DNA from: Methylotenera sp.
GTDB lineage: Bacteria; Pseudomonadota; Gammaproteobacteria; Burkholderiales; Methylophilaceae
Assembly (NCBI GenBank): GCA_027310735.1
Contig: DAIDAH010000110.1
Span: forward strand, 1 to 9,162
DNA: 9,162 nucleotides
Direction: 5' to 3'
The stretch's first letter is position 1. The number at the start of each line of letters is the position of its first letter. Position numbers and translations under genes: made by a program. Shown here one piece after another: positions 6,317 through 9,162 of this stretch. The notes under the pieces are model-generated. The model saw only the letters and a list, made by a program, of their open reading frames with translations. It ran no database searches and was not told where the DNA came from.

Positions 6317-6429
6317 ATTGCAAAAACCTGTTGCCAATGATGTTCATTGTGCAATACATTTATGCAATGCGCAAGCCCTGGTTTTATGTGAAGTGAATTT
6401 TGATTGCGCAAAGGAACATTTGCGCAATC
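6317..6429. other. res recombination site of the resolvase (three subsites)
   Basis: Three dyads built on TTGC/GCAA half-sites lie directly upstream of tnpR. The first, 6317-6338, begins ATTGCAAAAA and ends TTGCCAAT (subsite III). The second, 6345-6369, begins CATTG and ends CAATG (subsite II). The third, 6402-6429, is subsite I. Their centres are about 29.5 and 58.5 bases apart, close to the gamma-delta/Tn3 res spacing of about 29 and 53 bases, and the order III-II-I away from tnpR is the same. Binding of TnpR here would also repress tnpR. The assignment rests on symmetry and position, not on similarity to a named res. Confidence 0.7.
6402..6429. other. Crossover subsite I of res
   Basis: An exact 11-bp inverted repeat, GATTGCGCAAA and TTTGCGCAATC, flanks a 6-base spacer GGAACA, total 28 bp. 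That is the usual length of a Tn3-family crossover site. Strand exchange would occur at the central AA (6415-6416). It is the subsite farthest from tnpR. Confidence 0.65.
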
Positions 6430-6453
6430 TTCATAAAGCACTTATCCAACAAG

Positions 6454-7365
6454 TCAAAACAATTTAATACCAGTCAAACTATTCGCGCAGACTTCTTTAA
6501 TAATGCGTAGTAAATCTAGCGCATATGGTTTTGTCATCATGTCTTGCGTACCTGTCGCATACAGTTCAGACCATAGCCCCTTTGTACCAATTGGTTTTGC
6601 AATCACATATTCATGATCTACATAGCTTTGAATACCCCAACTGGGCAGCGCGGCGACACCTCTACGACTAGCCACCAGTTGCATAATGGCAACCGTGAGT
6701 TCTGCCGCGCGCCTTTCAAACACAATGTTGGCTGGTTTAAGCACGTTACGGATGATGTCGATGCGTTCTTCAGGCACTGGATAGGTGATCAACGTTTCAC
6801 TACTAAAATCCTCCGCTAAAAATCGCGCCTTATTGCGCTTAGGATGATCTGGGGGTAAAACGGCCATTATTTCAAATTTGAATAATGCTTGATGTTGTAA
6901 GTCACGTACTTTTTCAGGTAAGCCACCAATAACCAAATCGGCCTTACCTTCACCTAATAGGTGCCAAGGGTCGCTATGAAAACCTGCAACTAAATCAACT
7001 TCAACCTCTGGCCAAGCGCGCCGAAAGGCATCCATCACAGGTGTTAGCCAGTCAAAACAGGTGTGGCACTCTAAAACAATTCTAAGCTCGCCTGATTGAT
7101 CACTTTTCAAACGAATTAAATCACGCTCAGATTTTTCAATGAGTGGTAATAACTCATTGGCTAAATCTAAAAGTCGTTGCCCTGCTGGGGTAAAGCGTAG
7201 GCCTTGCGCATTGCGCTTAAACAGAGTTATTTCATAGTGTGTTTCTAGTGCACGTATTTGGTGAGACAGCGCAGATTGCGTTAGAAAAACACGTTCGGCA
7301 GCTAAGCCAAGCTTACCCGTTTCGGCAATGGCTTTGAGTGATTTTAGATGGCGAATTTCGATCAT
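6454..7365 (-). CDS. metR: LysR-type activator of methionine synthesis MetR
   Basis: MetR is a LysR-family regulator that activates metE and related genes, with homocysteine as coeffector in E. coli. The 303 residues begin MIEIRHLKSLKAIAETGKLG. The winged helix-turn-helix lies at about 1-60 (LAAERVFLTQSALSHQIRALE). The periplasmic-binding-like effector domain follows from about 90 (ELRIVLECHTCFDWLTPVMDAF). The HTCFDWL and SGELRIV blocks and the ending NSLTGIKLF resemble MetR rather than other LysR proteins. The length is close to E. coli MetR (317), so it appears complete despite the transposon remnant just downstream. It is divergent from metE, the classic metR-metE layout, and a TGAA-N5-TTCA box lies between them. 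The ribosome binding site before ATG 7365 is weak. Confidence 0.93.
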   Translation of the reverse strand: MIEIRHLKSLKAIAETGKLGLAAERVFLTQSALSHQIRALETHYEITLFKRNAQGLRFTPAGQRLLDLANELLPLIEKSERDLIRLKSDQSGELRIVLECHTCFDWLTPVMDAFRRAWPEVEVDLVAGFHSDPWHLLGEGKADLVIGGLPEKVRDLQHQALFKFEIMAVLPPDHPKRNKARFLAEDFSSETLITYPVPEERIDIIRNVLKPANIVFERRAAELTVAIMQLVASRRGVAALPSWGIQSYVDHEYVIAKPIGTKGLWSELYATGTQDMMTKPYALDLLRIIKEVCANSLTGIKLF

Positions 7366-7390
7366 GGCTTATAGGCTTTGTTCTGTAGTA

Positions 7391-7403
7391 TGAATTTAAT
7401 TCA
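7391..7403. promoter_or_regulatory. MetR binding box (TGAA-N5-TTCA)
   Basis: TGAATTTAATTCA matches the MetR consensus TGAA-N5-TTCA exactly. It lies 26 bases before metR and 81 bases before metE, where it could both activate metE and autoregulate metR. The consensus is established for E. coli and Salmonella; use here is inferred from the matching gene pair. Confidence 0.7.
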
Positions 7404-7436
7404 AATTTATCACAAAAACTTTCGCTTTATTAAATT

Positions 7437-7454
7437 ATTTTGTCATCACAAAAT
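7437..7454. promoter_or_regulatory. Dyad upstream of metE
   Basis: ATTTTGT and ACAAAAT are exact reverse complements around CATC, 30 bases before the metE start. It may be a second regulatory site or overlap the metE promoter region. No known factor is assigned and an AT-rich chance palindrome is possible. Confidence 0.25.
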
Positions 7455-7483
7455 GCACGCCTTACTTTGAGATGAGAATAGAA

Positions 7484-9162
7484 ATGACACAACAACCAAT
7501 AAAAACGCATATTTTAGGTTACCCTCGTGTGGGCGAAAAACGTGAGCTAAAATTTGTACAAGAATCTTTTTGGCGTGGTGAGTCGTCACCAGATTATTTA
7601 CAGAAAACAGCAAAAACATTGCGCGCTGAGCATTGGAAAAAGCAACAAGCGGCTGGCCTGAGCTTTGTTACAAGTAACGATTTTTCCTTATATGACCATG
7701 TGTTGGATCACACGGTGTTGTTTGGAGCATCGCCCAAGCGTTTTGGCAAAACACCTTTCGGTGCAAAAAACATATCCCCAGAAAACGCTTATTTCGCACT
7801 TGCACGCGGCAATATTGAGCAGCCTGCAATGGAGATGACCAAGTGGCTAGACACTAATTATCACTACATCGTACCTGAACTCAATGCCGATACGCAGTTT
7901 TCGATTAACGCACATGATTATCTGACGCAGCTAGATGAAGCGCAAAAATTAAGTTCGAATGTGAAACCAGTATTACTAGGGCCTGTGAGCTTTTTATATT
8001 TTAGTAAAGCGCGTGACATTAACAAACTAGACTTATTGGATAGCTTGGTTCAGCAGTATGCGCATTTACTGCAAGAGCTTCATGCCAGAAAAATAGCATG
8101 GCTACAAATTGATGAGCCTATTTTTGCATTGGATTTAGACGATGTTTGGTTAAAGGCCTTTGAGCGCGCTTATGCCTGGTTTAGAACATCGCGCCCGAAA
8201 CTATTGCTCACCACTTATTTTGCTAATGTTTCACGTTATCAGGCTTTCATTACCAGCTTACCCGTCGATGGCATTCATATTGACTTAGTACGTGCACCTG
8301 AGCAATTAGGGCCGTGGATCAATGCAATTCCTAGCCATTGGGTGTTATCGGCTGGGGTGATTGATGGTCGTAACATTTGGCGCAATGATTTAGACAAAAC
8401 ACTTGCGCTGCTAGAACCTTGGGTGCAAAGGTTAGGAAAGCGTTTGTGGATTGCCCCTAGCTGCTCATTACTACATACACCTGTCACTTTGGCACATGAA
8501 GTCAAACTGGATGATGAAATTAAATCTTGGTTAGCCTTTGCTGATGAGAAGTTAGCTGAGCTTAATGTGATTGCTAACGCATTGAATCATGGCGTTGAGT
8601 CGGTAGCGGATGAATTGGCGATTTCACGCGCTGCAATTGTCTCGCGCAACAATTCTGGCCGAGTTCATTCAGCCAGAGTAAAGGCGCGAATTGCCCTATT
8701 AAACACAGTAAATGAAAATCGTCACAGTCCGTTTCCAGTGCGTCAAGCCGCACAAAAAGCACGTTTGAATCTACCATTATTGCCAACCACAACCATAGGA
8801 TCTTTCCCGCAAACGCCTGATATTAGAGCGAGTCGTGCCGCATTAAAAAAAGGTGCTATTAGCCAACAAAAATATGATGCAGATATGGAGTCGCATATCG
8901 AATATGCGATTCGTGAACAGGAAACGTTAGGCCTAGATGTACTTGTGCATGGCGAAGCCGAAAGAAATGACATGGTGGAATTCTTTGGAGAGCAATTAGC
9001 AGGCTATGCATTTACAGAAAATGGCTGGGTGCAAAGTTATGGTTCACGCTGCGTTAAACCGCCTGTGATTTATGGCGATGTTTATAGACCTCAACCTATG
9101 ACGGTAGCTACGGCACAATTTGCACAATCCCTTTCTAGAAAACCAGTGAAAGGAATGCTTAC
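7484..9162 (+). CDS. metE: Cobalamin-independent methionine synthase MetE, N-terminal 559 codons (cut by the window edge)
   Basis: MetE transfers a methyl group from 5-methyltetrahydropteroyltri-L-glutamate to homocysteine, making methionine in the cytoplasm without vitamin B12. The frame runs open to the right edge. Family blocks appear in order: GYPRVGEKRELKFVQESFW, VLLGPVSFLYFSK, WLQIDEPIFALDL, LSAGVIDGRNIWRNDL and WIAPSCSLLHTPVTL. The C-terminal catalytic domain starts near LPTTTIGSFPQTPDIR and continues through VHGEAERNDMVEFFGEQLAG. The zinc ligands (H641, C643, E665 and C726 in E. coli) lie beyond the edge. Start ATG 7484 is preferred because GAGATGAG lies 8 bases upstream. In-frame ATG 7472 would add MRIE but lacks a ribosome binding site. 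It is divergent from its likely activator metR, with a MetR box between. Confidence 0.97.
   Translation, partial: MTQQPIKTHILGYPRVGEKRELKFVQESFWRGESSPDYLQKTAKTLRAEHWKKQQAAGLSFVTSNDFSLYDHVLDHTVLFGASPKRFGKTPFGAKNISPENAYFALARGNIEQPAMEMTKWLDTNYHYIVPELNADTQFSINAHDYLTQLDEAQKLSSNVKPVLLGPVSFLYFSKARDINKLDLLDSLVQQYAHLLQELHARKIAWLQIDEPIFALDLDDVWLKAFERAYAWFRTSRPKLLLTTYFANVSRYQAFITSLPVDGIHIDLVRAPEQLGPWINAIPSHWVLSAGVIDGRNIWRNDLDKTLALLEPWVQRLGKRLWIAPSCSLLHTPVTLAHEVKLDDEIKSWLAFADEKLAELNVIANALNHGVESVADELAISRAAIVSRNNSGRVHSARVKARIALLNTVNENRHSPFPVRQAAQKARLNLPLLPTTTIGSFPQTPDIRASRAALKKGAISQQKYDADMESHIEYAIREQETLGLDVLVHGEAERNDMVEFFGEQLAGYAFTENGWVQSYGSRCVKPPVIYGDVYRPQPMTVATAQFAQSLSRKPVKGML

Larger units (their letters stand above)
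5707..6429. mobile_element. Remnant of a Tn3-family transposon (IR, tnpR, res; no tnpA)
   Basis: One terminal inverted repeat, a resolvase gene and a complete-looking res site are contiguous within about 720 bases. The transposase gene and the other terminal repeat are absent, and metR begins only 24 bases beyond res. The element is therefore a deletion product or a one-ended fragment and cannot move on its own. With transposase from elsewhere a single end would still not form a normal transposon. The right boundary, between 6430 and 6453, is inferred. Confidence 0.75.

Noticed and set aside
6425..6429. CAATC as a target-site duplicate of 5701-5705, marking the right end of the transposon
   Set aside because: The bases belong to the perfect res subsite I palindrome and no inverted repeat adjoins them, so the five-base match is likely chance.
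6316..6441. Upstream extension of the resolvase frame to an ATG at 6441 (42 extra residues)
   Set aside because: The family start MLIGYARVST is at 6315 with a plausible ribosome binding site. The extension reads through the res subsites and resembles no resolvase N-terminus.
8275..8973. Minus-strand ORFs of 72-76 codons opposite metE
   Set aside because: The metE frame is continuous and conserved through the whole stretch.

Overview
The window looks like an accessory stretch of a moderately AT-rich proteobacterial chromosome. The short PqqA peptide gene, the form of the UmuD/UmuC proteins and the divergent metR/metE pair suggest a betaproteobacterial methylotroph of the Methylophilaceae type (Methylotenera or Methylophilus-like). 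This taxonomic placement is an inference and no marker gene is present to prove it.

Positions 1-3710 (minus strand) hold a type I restriction-modification operon in the order hsdM-hsdS-hsdR. hsdM and hsdS overlap by 4 bases, and a 24-base gap precedes hsdR, which starts with TTG and runs off the left edge after 318 codons. It carries the nuclease D-x13-E-x-K motif and the Walker A motif. hsdS consists of two similar halves. The junction between them is encoded by a run of seven G (1533-1539), and gain or loss of one G would stop translation almost at once, leaving a half-length specificity subunit. This is a candidate phase-variation switch.

Positions 3711-5748 hold the two parts of an SOS translesion polymerase. 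umuD is divergent from hsdM and has a 9-bp-arm dyad lying against its start codon. umuC is separated from umuD by 262 bases. That gap contains an opposite-strand gene of 23 codons, pqqA (precursor peptide of the cofactor PQQ), with its own ribosome binding site and a strong terminator. No other pqq gene is in the window.

Positions 5707-6429 are a remnant of a Tn3-family transposon. It comprises one 38-bp terminal inverted repeat, a serine resolvase gene (tnpR) and a three-subsite res recombination site. No transposase gene and no second inverted repeat are seen. The inverted repeat lies inside the 3' end of umuC, supplies its last 13 codons and its replacement reading frame to the stop, and so removes the normal C-terminal tail of UmuC.

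Positions 6454-9162 return to core metabolism. metR (LysR-type activator, minus strand) is divergent from metE (cobalamin-independent methionine synthase, plus strand, cut by the right edge). A perfect MetR-type box lies between them.

The most notable items are the orphan pqqA inside a split umuD/umuC locus, the poly-G tract at the HsdS half junction, the transposon-made UmuC truncation, and the dyad that replaces a ribosome binding site in front of umuD.
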